Source: Alkalimonas cellulosilytica (GTDB lineage Bacteria > Pseudomonadota > Gammaproteobacteria > Enterobacterales > Alteromonadaceae). Taken from it: a DNA stretch of 50,035 nt. The position numbers and the translations under genes were made by a program. Shown here one piece after another: positions 17,761 to 27,851 of this stretch. The stretch lies in NCBI RefSeq assembly GCF_036325985.1, contig NZ_JAUHLI010000021.1, forward strand, positions 1 to 50,035. Direction: 5' to 3'. The notes beneath the pieces were generated by a model. It had not been told where the DNA came from. It was given only the letters and a program-made list of their open reading frames with translations, and searched no databases. Position 1 is the first letter of the stretch. Each line of letters opens with the position of its first letter.

Positions 17761-18153
17761 ATGAAAAAATTATTACTTGCTGCGTTTGCTTTTGCTTCAT
17801 CTGTCTGCATCGCTGATATTGCCGTGATTGTCCATCCGGCGACTGCTGATACCAGTCTGGACGAAGTATCCAGAATATATATGGGGCGGGCTGGTGGTTT
17901 AATGCCGGTCAATTTACCGGAAGGCCATCCACTGCGTGATCAGTTTGAGCAAGAAGTGTTAGGTCGCAGCCCGGCACAAATGAAAGCTTACTGGTCTCGC
18001 CTGGTCTTTACCGGCAAAGGCCGCCCTCCGGTAGAAGTCGATTCAGTCGCTGCTAAAATTGAGTTTGTTGCAGCCAACCCAAACAGTCTGGGTTACATCC
18101 CTGCCAGTGAAGTGACGGATCAGGTGCGGGTGATTGCCACCATCGCCAACTAA
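17761..18153 (+). CDS. Small periplasmic PstS-like (phosphate-binding-like) protein
   Basis: The 130-residue precursor has a signal peptide (MKKLLLAAFAFASSVCIA) and then IAVIVHPATADTSLDEVSRIYMGRAGGLMPVNLPEGHPLR, followed by MKAYWSRLVFTGKGRPP and NPNSLGYIPASEV. These segments resemble a single truncated lobe of PstS-type substrate-binding proteins. No ABC transporter genes are adjacent. An adjacent ATG at 17758 is only three bases from the GGAG, so 17761 is preferred. It is probably co-transcribed with the porin. Confidence 0.75.
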   Translation: MKKLLLAAFAFASSVCIADIAVIVHPATADTSLDEVSRIYMGRAGGLMPVNLPEGHPLRDQFEQEVLGRSPAQMKAYWSRLVFTGKGRPPVEVDSVAAKIEFVAANPNSLGYIPASEVTDQVRVIATIAN

Positions 18154-18180
18154 GCTTATGTTTTACTGCTTTACTGATTA

Positions 18181-18207
18181 AAAATGCCGGCTTCAAGCCG
18201 GCATTTT
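18181..18207. terminator. Bidirectional terminator between porin operon and recD
   Basis: AAAATGCCGGC and GCCGGCATTTT form a perfect stem around TTCAA. A-tracts and T-tracts flank both sides, so it can end transcription of the porin operon (plus) and of recCBD (minus). Confidence 0.85.
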
Positions 18208-18226
18208 CATTGGATCAAAGCTCCTA

Positions 18227-20422
18227 TCACACCAAAGCAAAGCCACTGGCCCGCTGCACACGCTGCGCTATGGTACTGGCCAGCACAGCGTCATTATCGT
18301 AAATCAGGGTAAACCTTGTTTTGGCCCGGGTGATACCGGTATAAAGCAGCTCACGGGTCAATACCGGGCTGCTGTTTGCTGGTAGCAACAATGCCGTATG
18401 CATAAACTCTGAGCCCTGTGATTTATGCACCGTCATGGCATACACCGTTTCGACGCCGTGCAACCGGCTGGGCAACACCCAGCGAATGCCGCCTTCACCA
18501 TCCGAAAACGCTACCCGCAGTACCATGCTATCTTGTTCCTGCATGGCTAAACAGACACCAATATCGCCATTCATCAACTGCAGGTGATAATCGTTGCGGG
18601 TCATCAGCACCGGCCGCCCCGGATACCAGGCCTGCCCCTGCGGCTTGATCAGATCATGCCGAGCCAGTAGCTGCTCGATGCGGGCATTCAGCCCTTGCAC
18701 GCCCCAGTCCCCTTCGCGCACAGCACCAAGCAGCTGAAAATCGCGTTGCAATGCCAAAATCTGCAGCGCAGCCTGGTTACGCTGTACTGGCTTGGCTGCA
18801 GGGTCAAACTCAGCCACGGCAGTTAAATACGGCTTATAGCCTGACAGCAACAAGGCTTTCAGTGCATCGCCAAAAGGTGTGGCTGCAAAAGCGGATGTCA
18901 TGGTCCGCGCCGTGGTTTGGCCCGCTGCAGACATGCTTTGCTGCAGCAAGTGCACCGGGCTGTCTGGCTCAGCGGCTATCGTTTTGATAACCGCTATTGC
19001 AGAACGGGCATTTTCAGAAGGATCCATGGTCGCACCAGCTTCAGCCTCAGTGACAGCAGTACCGCCACGATTGACCAGGCTAGCCAACTGATGAATAGCG
19101 CCCCCTTCTTTAAAGCGGTAACTGTAACGCAGCATCGCCGTTACCTGTGCGAGCGCCGGGGCATCCTCGGTTGCCACAAACTGCTCTGGCACCCTGGCTG
19201 CGCACAAGTCTTGCAAATAGGCCGCTATGCCTGGCCGGTAGTTGCCGGCTTCGGCAAAACGACACAAGTCCCCCAGCACCGAACCCGCTTCCACCGACGC
19301 CAGCTGATCTTTGTCGCCCAACAAATACAAGCGGCAATTGGCTGGCAAGGCCTGCACCAGCGCCGCCATCAGTTCTACATCCACCATCGATGCTTCATCC
19401 ACCACCACCACATCGGCGGCCAACGGGTTCTGCCGCTGATGCTTAAAGTGCCGGCTGTCGGGCCGGGCGCCCAGCAGGCGATGCACGGTTTGTACCTGAG
19501 TTGGCAGCAAGGCTTTTAGCTGCTCAGGCTCTGGCAGCGGCAAAGCGCTCACATCCAGCTGCTGCAAACTCTGGGCAATGGACTCATTCAAGCGGGCAGC
19601 GGCTTTACCGGTGGGGGCGGCCAGCAGGATCTGCAGTGGTTTTTGCTGCCCGGTCAGCTGAATCCCCTGCAGCAGTGCCAGCAGCTTGATCACCGTAGTG
19701 GTTTTGCCGGTGCCGGGCCCACCGGTAATAATGGCAAAGCGACTGCGCAGCGCTAACGCACAGGCGGCCATCTGCCAGTCAAAAGGCATTGCGCGCTTAT
19801 GCTGCGGGAAAAGCCCCTGCAACAAAGCCCCGACAGAAGCAACGGCCAGCTCCGGCACGGCTTGCATACGGCGGGTTATTTCACGGCCAATCAACTGCTC
19901 GTACTGCCAGTAACGGCGCATGTACAGCAGCGGCTGATGCGCACTGCCTGCCAGTACAAAAGGAGCATTGCCCGCCAGTACCAAGGGAGCATTGGCAAAT
20001 GCTTGCTGATCGTGCAACTGGCAGCTTACCAGGCTGGAGCCTTGCAGCAGCTGTAGCCAATCCTGCAACCGGTAAGCGCTCAGGTACTGTTTTAAGCCGG
20101 CATCGGCCTGCTGCCAGAGCTCACTGCGCCCGGGCAGGGCTTGGATAGAGCCCTGCGCCTGATTAGTGCCTTGCGCCAGAGTAGCAGCGATATCCAGACA
20201 AACATGGCCGCGACCATTGGCCTCACTGCACAGCAAAATGGCCAGCAGCTCCAATTCGGTCAGCTCTGGCAATTGCCGGTAAAAAAACTGGGCCAGCATC
20301 CAATCAAGCTTACGGATAATCCCGGCCTGACTCCAGGCTTGCGCTTGCTGCAATAACCTAGCCCCATTTGAAGTTTCGCCCTGTGCTGTCATGTTCGGTG
20401 CTGTCATGCTCTGTGTTGTCAT
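18227..20422 (-). CDS. recD: Exodeoxyribonuclease V alpha subunit
   Basis: The 731-residue product is the SF1 5'-3' helicase of RecBCD. It has Walker A GGPGTGKTTTVIKLLALL in the middle third, DVVVVDEASMVDVELM as motif II, CRLYLLGDKDQLASVEAGSVLGD as motif III and MTVHKSQGSEFMHTALLLP and LLYTGITRAK near the C-terminus. It is longer than the E. coli protein (about 610), partly from an insertion around residues 420-510. The ATG at 20422 overlaps the recB stop by four bases. The first 15 codons are three near-repeats of 15 bases, each starting with ATG, so the true start may be any of three. Confidence 0.94.
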   Translation of the reverse strand: MTTQSMTAPNMTAQGETSNGARLLQQAQAWSQAGIIRKLDWMLAQFFYRQLPELTELELLAILLCSEANGRGHVCLDIAATLAQGTNQAQGSIQALPGRSELWQQADAGLKQYLSAYRLQDWLQLLQGSSLVSCQLHDQQAFANAPLVLAGNAPFVLAGSAHQPLLYMRRYWQYEQLIGREITRRMQAVPELAVASVGALLQGLFPQHKRAMPFDWQMAACALALRSRFAIITGGPGTGKTTTVIKLLALLQGIQLTGQQKPLQILLAAPTGKAAARLNESIAQSLQQLDVSALPLPEPEQLKALLPTQVQTVHRLLGARPDSRHFKHQRQNPLAADVVVVDEASMVDVELMAALVQALPANCRLYLLGDKDQLASVEAGSVLGDLCRFAEAGNYRPGIAAYLQDLCAARVPEQFVATEDAPALAQVTAMLRYSYRFKEGGAIHQLASLVNRGGTAVTEAEAGATMDPSENARSAIAVIKTIAAEPDSPVHLLQQSMSAAGQTTARTMTSAFAATPFGDALKALLLSGYKPYLTAVAEFDPAAKPVQRNQAALQILALQRDFQLLGAVREGDWGVQGLNARIEQLLARHDLIKPQGQAWYPGRPVLMTRNDYHLQLMNGDIGVCLAMQEQDSMVLRVAFSDGEGGIRWVLPSRLHGVETVYAMTVHKSQGSEFMHTALLLPANSSPVLTRELLYTGITRAKTRFTLIYDNDAVLASTIAQRVQRASGFALV

Positions 20423-23400
20423 GCAAAGCCCTCCGTCACCGCATCGCTCTGCTGCCACAGGGCATCAGTCATGGTTTCCCCCTGAAACAGTGCATCCAGC
20501 TGCTCTATCAATGCCCGCTCTGGCCGATACTGCCATAGTCCGTGCTGGTTGGGCTCGGCAGCACCACGCACAAACCAGTACCAGGCGCCGCCGATATGGC
20601 GATCGTAATCGTAATCCGCCAAGCGGCTTTGCAATAAACGATGCAGCGCAAGGACGTACAGCACCAACTGCATATCGTAGCGATGGTTTAGCATCGCCTG
20701 CTGCATCGCCTCTTGGTGGTAACTGCTATCCTCATCCCCCAGGCTGTTGGTTTTCCAGTCCAGCACAAAGTAGCGGCCCTGATGCTCAACCACCATATCG
20801 ATAAAGCCTTTCACCATACCGTTTAGTTGCTCCGGCTCGGCCTGTGGCCGCGCCTCCCCTGGCAGCACAAAGTGCTGGATCAGCCGATCCAGCTGACAAC
20901 TGCTGACCTGTTCACTGGGCAATAAAAATTCCAGCTCCACCGCTATCTGCGCTGGGGTTAATGCCATCAGTTGCAGCGCCATCTCGCCCGCCTCCACTGG
21001 CACTGACTGCTGCAAAAACTGCCCGAGCCAGTCACTCAGAGCCTCAGCAGCCTCTGCCAGCCCCAGAGCCTGGCAACGGCTTTGCAGCTCCGCCAGCCGC
21101 CCCGGTGCATCCTGCACCGCGGCAGCAAAACCAGACCAGCAGCGGCCCTCGCTATCCAGATAACGATGCGCAGCTGCCCATTCCAGTAAAGCGTGGATAA
21201 AGGTACCAAAGGCCGCTCCTTTGGGCAGCTGGTGCATCAGCTGTGATGCAGCAGTCGCAACCGGTGGCCGCAGGGTGCTCGCTGTACTCACGATACCCGC
21301 TGTATTAACAGCACTTTCGGAGCTGTCTGCCGCATACAACTCAGCTTGCAGCGCCGCTTTGGCATCGTCAGGCTCGCTTACATCGGTTGCTGCCGCGCGG
21401 CTTGCCTGCGTATGGTGCTCATGGGCATGAGCCTGAAAACGAATGGCCGAGTAACTGGCTATCCACCAGCGCTGATAAGGTGGTAGCTGTGGGCAAGCGG
21501 CCGGCTCCAGCAGTGGCAGCGCCTCTGTAGGCTGATAAGGCTCGGTGTCAACCTCTGGCTCCAGCTGCAGCAGGACGCCCTCCCTAGGGAGATCCTGCAA
21601 CTGCTGCTGCAACTCGGCTGGTTGCTGGTAAGGCGTATCCCCGTTGAACAAATAGCCAAAAGCGCCCTGATGGTTTTGCATTTTTTTGCCCTGCAGACAA
21701 ACAGCCGCGGTGCCAAGCCAGAGGCCATGCCGTGCCCGGGTCAGAGCAACATACAACAGCCGCATATCCTCGCTTAGCCGCTCATCATCGGCTTGTTGCC
21801 AGGCAGCAGGAAAGGCCTCTTTGCCGGCCACTTCGGTGCCGCTATAGCCCGCATCCCGGTAAGGGACCTGCCGTACCTTGCCATCGATGGGCCGCCAACC
21901 GACCACAAAGGGCAAAAACACCAGCGGGTACTCCAGGCCTTTGGATTTATGAATAGTGATGATTTTGACCAGGGCAGCATCACTTTCCAACCGGATCACC
22001 TGCTCTTCGCCCGGCTCAGCCAGATGCTCGGCCAAGTGGCGGATCAATGCCTGCTCGCCCTCCAGCTGCACCGCCTGTTGCTGCAGCCAGTCGGCCAGGT
22101 GCAGCAGGTTGGTCAGTTGCCGCTCGCCCTGTTGCTGACGCAGTAAACGGGCCGGCAGCTGATACTGATCGAGCAATTGACGCAGCATCGCAAGCACACC
22201 CTGGCTGCGCCAACAGGCTTGCAAGCGCAAAAAACACTGAACCTGGGCTTCCAGCGCCAGCTCATCCTGCTGCCAGGCCATCAGTTGCTGCAACGAGAGT
22301 CCAAGGCTGGGCGTGGCCAGCGCAGCTTTCACCAGACTTAAATCCATCGGACTGGCGCAAGCCCGCAGCCAGAGCAGCACATCCGCTGCTTCGGCCGTGG
22401 CAAACACCGAGCCACGATCGGACAGATACACCGCTGGTACCTGCAGTTTGGTCAGTTCAGCCTTGATCAACTGCGCCTCTTGCTGGCTGCGCACCAGCAC
22501 CGCAATGTCTTCTGCTGCCAGCGGCCGGATTTGCTCACCCTCAAAGCGGCAGCGCCCGGCACTGGCGGCATTGAGCAAAAAGGCAATCCGGCTGGCACAC
22601 TGCCAGGCACTGTACTCGCGGTAAGCACCGATGCGCCAGGGCTCGTCACCGGCCAGATGCTGAATGTGCAGCGCCGGCAACGGCTTGCCATCCAGCAGCA
22701 GTTGCTCGTTGCGACCACTGGCACTGACCGCCGTAAAGGGCAGCGGATTATCAGCACCATGCTCGCTTTTAAAGCGAAAGGCAGCTCGCGGATGCGTTTC
22801 AGCCTGCATAAACAGCTGATTGCAGGCATCGACCACCGCCTGGGTAGAGCGAAAGTTACGGCTTAAACTGTAATGGCGGCCGGCGGTATCCTGCCGCGCC
22901 TGCAAGTAGGTATGAATATCGGCACCGCGAAAGCTGTAAATGGCTTGCTTGGGATCGCCAATCAGCACCACGGCCGTACGGGTATCGTTGTCGGCAATGC
23001 GGTAAATGCGGTTGAAAATACCGTATTGCACCGGATCGGTATCCTGAAACTCGTCAATCAGTGCCACCGGATACGCTGCCCGGATAGCGGCCGCCAGCTG
23101 GCTGGCGTGCTCTCCGGCCAGCTCCGGATCCAGTGCCTGATGCAGTTCGGTCAGCAAGTCGTTAAATCCCAGCTGTGCCTGGCGGTTCAGTCGTCGCTTC
23201 AGCTCACGCCGGCACCAGTAAAGGGCATGGCTTAAAATACCCTCTTTCAGGCAGATCTGACTCGCATCGTCAGCTTCTGCCTGCTGCTCCAGCAAGTCGG
23301 CCAAAGCGGCCATAGCGACAAAAGCCGGGTGATCCGGCTCGGATTCCGGTGCCTGATCTTTTTTCCAGACAAAACGCCCGGTGGCAAAATTGGCCATTTT

Positions 23401-24402
23401 CTTATCGAAGGCGCGCTGCCCCAGGCTCCACTGCTCCAGCTCGCTTAACATGCGCTGAAACTTGTCTGTGGTATTGGAATAATGCCGGGTGGCATTAAAG
23501 CGACTTTGCAATGCCAGCAGCTGCTGCTCAAGTTCCGGCCAATGCTCAGCCCATAACTTTTGTACTGACTGCTCCAAAGTGGCAAAGGCGGCCTGCTGCG
23601 CTTGCTGCTGTTGCCTGGCAGCGATGGCTTCAGTTAGCAATGCCTGCAACTCAGCGTCCTGCTCAAGCTTAAGAGGAGCACCGGCAAACAGCAGCACAGG
23701 CTCGGCCTGGCTTAACAGGGAGAGCAAGGCTTTACGCAACCGATCCGGGTTCAGATAACACTGCTGCACCACGGCAGCACCATCGGCCGACAAGGGGTAA
23801 AAGTGCTGGCGCCAGTAGTCTTTAACCAGCGTATCCAGCAATTCCGTCTGATCGGTTAACAGCTCTCGTTGAAACAAGCCGCGGCTATCAAAGGCATGCT
23901 CCGCCAGCATTTTATGGCACCAACCATGAATGGTGGCAATCATGGCTTCATCCATGGCTTCCGCCGCCCGCTTTAAGCGCAAAGCACAAGCTGGCCAATC
24001 CTGATCCGGGTAACTCAGTACCAACTGCCACAACGGATCCGCCGCCGGGGGCTGTTGACGCAGCGCAGACGGGGACTGACGAAACAGGCGGGCCGCTTCC
24101 ACCAGGCGTTGCCGCACCCGGCTTCGGAGTTCCTCTGTCGCCGCTTCGGTAAAGGTCAGCACCAGGATATCACGTGGCGTGAGCGGCCGGCTGTAGGCTG
24201 ATGTTTCTGAGTTTTGCTCAGAACTATGTTCAGAACTAGGCTCATAGCTATGCTCAGAGCTATGCGCATCCCCATGGCCCAGCACCAGCCGCACATAGAG
24301 CAAGGCCAGCGAAAAGGTCTTGCCGGTGCCGGCACTGGCTTCAATCAGGCGACTGCCATAAAGCGGAAAACGCAGTAAATCCAAATCCTGTGCCTTCATC
24401 AT
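20419..24402 (-). CDS. recB: Exodeoxyribonuclease V beta subunit
   Basis: The 1327-residue product has an SF1 helicase followed by a nuclease domain. Walker A is EASAGTGKTFSLALLY at residues 21-36, motif II is VALIDEFQDTDPVQYGIFNRIY, and ITIHKSKGLEYPLVFLPF and LLYVALTRARHGLWLG are late helicase motifs. The C-terminal nuclease shows GFIDMVVEHQGRYFVLDWKTN, where the Asp residues and DWK form the metal site. It is longer than E. coli RecB (1180), with a Ser/Glu/His repeat near residue 50-70 encoded by a 12-base tandem repeat. It overlaps recC and recD by four bases each. Confidence 0.95.
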   Translation of the reverse strand: MMKAQDLDLLRFPLYGSRLIEASAGTGKTFSLALLYVRLVLGHGDAHSSEHSYEPSSEHSSEQNSETSAYSRPLTPRDILVLTFTEAATEELRSRVRQRLVEAARLFRQSPSALRQQPPAADPLWQLVLSYPDQDWPACALRLKRAAEAMDEAMIATIHGWCHKMLAEHAFDSRGLFQRELLTDQTELLDTLVKDYWRQHFYPLSADGAAVVQQCYLNPDRLRKALLSLLSQAEPVLLFAGAPLKLEQDAELQALLTEAIAARQQQQAQQAAFATLEQSVQKLWAEHWPELEQQLLALQSRFNATRHYSNTTDKFQRMLSELEQWSLGQRAFDKKMANFATGRFVWKKDQAPESEPDHPAFVAMAALADLLEQQAEADDASQICLKEGILSHALYWCRRELKRRLNRQAQLGFNDLLTELHQALDPELAGEHASQLAAAIRAAYPVALIDEFQDTDPVQYGIFNRIYRIADNDTRTAVVLIGDPKQAIYSFRGADIHTYLQARQDTAGRHYSLSRNFRSTQAVVDACNQLFMQAETHPRAAFRFKSEHGADNPLPFTAVSASGRNEQLLLDGKPLPALHIQHLAGDEPWRIGAYREYSAWQCASRIAFLLNAASAGRCRFEGEQIRPLAAEDIAVLVRSQQEAQLIKAELTKLQVPAVYLSDRGSVFATAEAADVLLWLRACASPMDLSLVKAALATPSLGLSLQQLMAWQQDELALEAQVQCFLRLQACWRSQGVLAMLRQLLDQYQLPARLLRQQQGERQLTNLLHLADWLQQQAVQLEGEQALIRHLAEHLAEPGEEQVIRLESDAALVKIITIHKSKGLEYPLVFLPFVVGWRPIDGKVRQVPYRDAGYSGTEVAGKEAFPAAWQQADDERLSEDMRLLYVALTRARHGLWLGTAAVCLQGKKMQNHQGAFGYLFNGDTPYQQPAELQQQLQDLPREGVLLQLEPEVDTEPYQPTEALPLLEPAACPQLPPYQRWWIASYSAIRFQAHAHEHHTQASRAAATDVSEPDDAKAALQAELYAADSSESAVNTAGIVSTASTLRPPVATAASQLMHQLPKGAAFGTFIHALLEWAAAHRYLDSEGRCWSGFAAAVQDAPGRLAELQSRCQALGLAEAAEALSDWLGQFLQQSVPVEAGEMALQLMALTPAQIAVELEFLLPSEQVSSCQLDRLIQHFVLPGEARPQAEPEQLNGMVKGFIDMVVEHQGRYFVLDWKTNSLGDEDSSYHQEAMQQAMLNHRYDMQLVLYVLALHRLLQSRLADYDYDRHIGGAWYWFVRGAAEPNQHGLWQYRPERALIEQLDALFQGETMTDALWQQSDAVTEGFA
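24216..24263 (-). repeat. Four 12-base tandem repeats within recB
   Basis: On the plus strand four consecutive imperfect 12-base units run GCTCAGAACTAT, GTTCAGAACTAG, GCTCATAGCTAT and GCTCAGAGCTAT. They encode a Ser-Ser/Tyr-Glu-Xaa repeat in RecB just after the Walker A helix. Being a multiple of three, changes in copy number keep the frame. Confidence 0.8.
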
Positions 24403-27400
24403 TGGCTTCCTCCTAACGCCAGCTGCTGCAACAGTGGTGCATACAGTGCCTCGCCAAGGGCTGCAAAGTCAGCATCGGTGCTAAGTTGCTCAAAATCAGG
24501 CCAGTAACGTTGCAACAACGGATAATCGCGCACCTCAGCAGTGATGGCGTAATCGCCCTGAAAGTCGCTGCCTTCGTAACTCTGGATGGCGGCTTTTTCA
24601 TCGCCGCCGAAAAAGGCCAGCATGGTTTTACAGGCCAGCGGCAAAGGACGTTGCAGCGCTTGCAGGTAAGCATCCAACAACTGATTAAACAGTTGCAAAG
24701 CCTGCGCTTGATCAAGCGGCGGCAAGCGAAAAATCGCATCCGGCCCAATCAACAGGGTTTCAACCGCACCGGCCTGCTGTGCCAGCAGATGTGCCGGCCA
24801 AAAACGACACAGATGGTAGCTTTTCAGTTGCTGCTTCGCATCAAACAACCGGCTGGGCTGCACCATTAAGCGCAGCAAACGGCCATCCTGATGCTGACGA
24901 ATATCGCTCAGGCTGTCTTCAAACACCACCGGCAGCGTTTCATCCAGCATCTGCTGCCAGTACAGGGTGTCGCCATAAGGTACCGATTGCAGTTGCAGCT
25001 GTTGCCACTGCTGCAGCAACGGCGCCAGCTGTTGATTTTTTTGCTGCATCAATAAGTCACCAAAGCCAGCCATCGGTAAAGCGCCGGCCCGCTGCAAGCG
25101 GGTTGTTTCCTGCTGCAGCAGCTGCTCGGTAGTCAGTGGTTGGCCTTGGGACGTACTGCCAGCACTTAGACCCTGCTCCAGCCGGGCGATCAACGCCTGA
25201 TCCAGCACCCAGCCATCCAGGCCACCGGCAGCAAAAAGCTCATCGTCACGCTCGCTGTCCGCTTCAAAGCCAGTGTAAATTCCGAGCCGCTTTTGATACA
25301 GCACGCGGGCCGGATGCCGTAAAAAACTGGCCAAATCGCTCAGACGAATGTGCGTGGCTTCCAGTGGAAAACCAGGCGGCGCTGTATCCTCTGCCTGAGC
25401 CATGCCTGGCTCCAAAGCGGCGCGCCAGTCTTCGGCATAGCTGAACAAGCGCGGGTCCCGCGTCGGCTCAAAGTAACGGCGGCTAAAGGGCTGCAGGGGA
25501 TGATCCACCGTCAGCTGCTGCAACAGCTTTTGCTCTGGATAAGCTGTTTCCAGATAGTCCCGCAATTGCCCAACCAGTACTGAAGGCGGTTTTTCGCTGT
25601 TATCACGGATACTAAAGCCCACCCAGCTCAGCACCAGTTTGTGGCGGGCCGCCTGCAGTGCTTCTAAAAACAGGTAATGATCATCATCCCGGCGCGAACG
25701 ATCCCCCGGGCGATAACCGGCTTGCATCAGATCAAAGTCATTGCGCCGGACCGGGCGCGGATAATCGCCATCGTTCATGCCCAGCAGCCAGATCTGACCA
25801 AAAGGAATGGCCCGCATCGGCATCAGGGTGGCAAAGTTCACCGCTCCGGCCAAAAAGCGCTGCTGCAGACTGGGCTGATCCAGCTCACTTAACAGCGCAT
25901 CGCGCACCACCTCCAACGCCAGCGGCTGCTCAGCCAGCCCGCTGTCGGCCAGGTGCTGCAAAAAGCGGCTTAGTTGCTGGCGAATACGGGCATCGGCCTG
26001 CTGATCGGCCGGGCTTTGCGGCACAAAAAATTGCTCCAGCAACATCAAGAGCAACTGTTGCCAGTCCGCGGCGTTATGGGGCTGCTGCAACTGCTGCCAA
26101 CTGTGTTCCAGCGCATGCACCAGCTCGGCCAAAGGCCCAACCAGAGCGGCATCCAACCCTGCCACTTCATCATAAGGCTCGATGTCCTGCCAGGCTTCGC
26201 CCTCGCCCACCACATAGCCCAGCAGCATCCGCTTTAAGCCAAACCACCAGCTGTTTTGCTCCAGTTGTTCGGGCAAGCCAAAGGCTGCCCGTTGCTGGCC
26301 GCTTAATCCCCAGCGAATATTAGCCCCTTCAATCCAGGGCTTTAAGCGGGCAACGCCGGCTTCATCCAGACCAAAGCGCTGTTGCAGCGCAGAGGTATCC
26401 AGCAAGTCCAGCATGGCGCTGACGGTAAAGCGGTTATCCGGCAAACGAAGCAGGGTTTCAAAAGCCAGCAACAGGCTATTGCGGTGACGCAGTCCCTGAT
26501 CGGCAACAAAGTACGGTAAATACCGTGGGTCTTCCGGCCGGAACCGCCCAAAAGTGGCCGCAATGTAGGGGGCATATTGGTTGATATCCGGCACCATCAC
26601 CAGAATATCGCGTGGCGTAAGCGACTGGCCCTGCTCACTGGCCTGACTGAGCTCATGCAGCAGTTGGTCGTGCAGGACTTCCAGCTCCCGCAACGGGCTA
26701 TGACAGCGCATAAACTGCAGACTGCGATCACTGACTGGCACCTGCGTTTTCATGTTAGCGCGCTCTTCGGCCGATCGCAGCTCAAGAATATCCTGCTGCA
26801 GCTGCTGCAATAAGCTGTCTTCGCCTGGCGATTCAAACAAATCAATGCGACCGGCAAAATACTGCTGATAACGGCCGCTGTCATCCAGCTCATCCAACAA
26901 ATGCAGGTAATCCCGCCCTTGCTTGCCAAGCGCTGCCAGTAAGGGGTTCCCGGCCAGGTGCAGCTGCTCTGCCGATAACTGAGCCAGCGGGTGTTGATCT
27001 GGTCGCCTGGCCCGGCGGTATTCCTGGCGCAATAAATCGCGGCCATCAATCAAATCGCCCCAATACTGCTGGCAGGGATTGCTGACAAAGAGCAGCACCT
27101 GGCAAAAAGGCGACAAGGCGTGCAGGGCATCCAGCGTTTGGCGCGGCAATGAGGAAATGCCAAATACCACCACCCGCCGCGGCAAGCCGGCCGGTCGGGC
27201 CTGTAATTGCTGGCAGGCGGTTAAAAATTGCTGATGCACATCGGCACGGCTTAAAGCTGTGGGCTGCTGGCTTTGGATCTCCTGCTGCAACTGACGCCAC
27301 AGCCAGGGCTGCCACAGCTGATGAGCCGGCAGCGGATGGCCATCGATGCTGTCGTTGCCTTGCTGCCATTGTTGCAGCCAATCGGCCCGGTACACCTGAT

Positions 27401-27851
27401 ACTGGTCAAATAAATCGGCCAGCTGAAACGCTAGCTGATAGCAACGCCTTGCATCGGTGGGATCTTTGGCCAAAAAACCATGCAAGGGTGCAAGTTCCGA
27501 CAACTCAGGCAACTGCTGAAGCAGGCGGTACAAGCGCCAGCCAAGTGCATCTTTGTTGTAAGGCGACTCGGCCGGTAAGGCCGGCAGCACAGCACGGTAT
27601 GCCTGCCATAAAAACCGGCCCGGCAACTCGGTACAAATCCCGGCTGCAATGCCAAGACCGCCCTGAGCTTTTGGCGCGGCCAGCGCCAGCTTCAGCCACT
27701 GGGCAATCCCATTGCTTTGTACCAGAAAGGTTTCGGTTTCCAGCGGCGCTAACGGATAGCGCTGACACCACTGCAGCATCACATCACGCAATTGCTCCAG
27801 CCGGTTGCCCTGTAGCACCATAAAACCTGTAGGCCAATCCTGATCTGCCAT
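24399..27851 (-). CDS. recC: Exodeoxyribonuclease V gamma subunit
   Basis: The 1150-residue product begins with the RecC signature FMVLQGNRLEQLRDVMLQWCQRYPL, then ETFLVQSNGIAQWLKLALA. It has the inactive-helicase fold, including ARRVVVF-like strands at GLPRRVVVFGISSLPRQTLDALHAL and a PMRAIPFGQIWLLGMNDGDYPR segment. RecC scans for Chi and splits the strands. It is the first gene of recC-recB-recD, an order found in many gammaproteobacteria without the intervening ptrA of E. coli. GGAG precedes the ATG. Confidence 0.95.
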   Translation of the reverse strand: MADQDWPTGFMVLQGNRLEQLRDVMLQWCQRYPLAPLETETFLVQSNGIAQWLKLALAAPKAQGGLGIAAGICTELPGRFLWQAYRAVLPALPAESPYNKDALGWRLYRLLQQLPELSELAPLHGFLAKDPTDARRCYQLAFQLADLFDQYQVYRADWLQQWQQGNDSIDGHPLPAHQLWQPWLWRQLQQEIQSQQPTALSRADVHQQFLTACQQLQARPAGLPRRVVVFGISSLPRQTLDALHALSPFCQVLLFVSNPCQQYWGDLIDGRDLLRQEYRRARRPDQHPLAQLSAEQLHLAGNPLLAALGKQGRDYLHLLDELDDSGRYQQYFAGRIDLFESPGEDSLLQQLQQDILELRSAEERANMKTQVPVSDRSLQFMRCHSPLRELEVLHDQLLHELSQASEQGQSLTPRDILVMVPDINQYAPYIAATFGRFRPEDPRYLPYFVADQGLRHRNSLLLAFETLLRLPDNRFTVSAMLDLLDTSALQQRFGLDEAGVARLKPWIEGANIRWGLSGQQRAAFGLPEQLEQNSWWFGLKRMLLGYVVGEGEAWQDIEPYDEVAGLDAALVGPLAELVHALEHSWQQLQQPHNAADWQQLLLMLLEQFFVPQSPADQQADARIRQQLSRFLQHLADSGLAEQPLALEVVRDALLSELDQPSLQQRFLAGAVNFATLMPMRAIPFGQIWLLGMNDGDYPRPVRRNDFDLMQAGYRPGDRSRRDDDHYLFLEALQAARHKLVLSWVGFSIRDNSEKPPSVLVGQLRDYLETAYPEQKLLQQLTVDHPLQPFSRRYFEPTRDPRLFSYAEDWRAALEPGMAQAEDTAPPGFPLEATHIRLSDLASFLRHPARVLYQKRLGIYTGFEADSERDDELFAAGGLDGWVLDQALIARLEQGLSAGSTSQGQPLTTEQLLQQETTRLQRAGALPMAGFGDLLMQQKNQQLAPLLQQWQQLQLQSVPYGDTLYWQQMLDETLPVVFEDSLSDIRQHQDGRLLRLMVQPSRLFDAKQQLKSYHLCRFWPAHLLAQQAGAVETLLIGPDAIFRLPPLDQAQALQLFNQLLDAYLQALQRPLPLACKTMLAFFGGDEKAAIQSYEGSDFQGDYAITAEVRDYPLLQRYWPDFEQLSTDADFAALGEALYAPLLQQLALGGSQ

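Noticed and set aside
18917..19519. 200-residue open frame antisense to recD
   Set aside because: It lies wholly over a conserved helicase gene, has no ribosome binding site or family resemblance, and is expected from GC-rich codon bias.
25658..26323. 221-residue open frame antisense to recC
   Set aside because: Its product is a Pro/Ala/Arg-rich shadow sequence, and recC is intact on the other strand.
27149..27823. 224-residue open frame antisense to recC
   Set aside because: Same reason: low-complexity Ala/Arg-rich shadow over the conserved RecC N-terminus.
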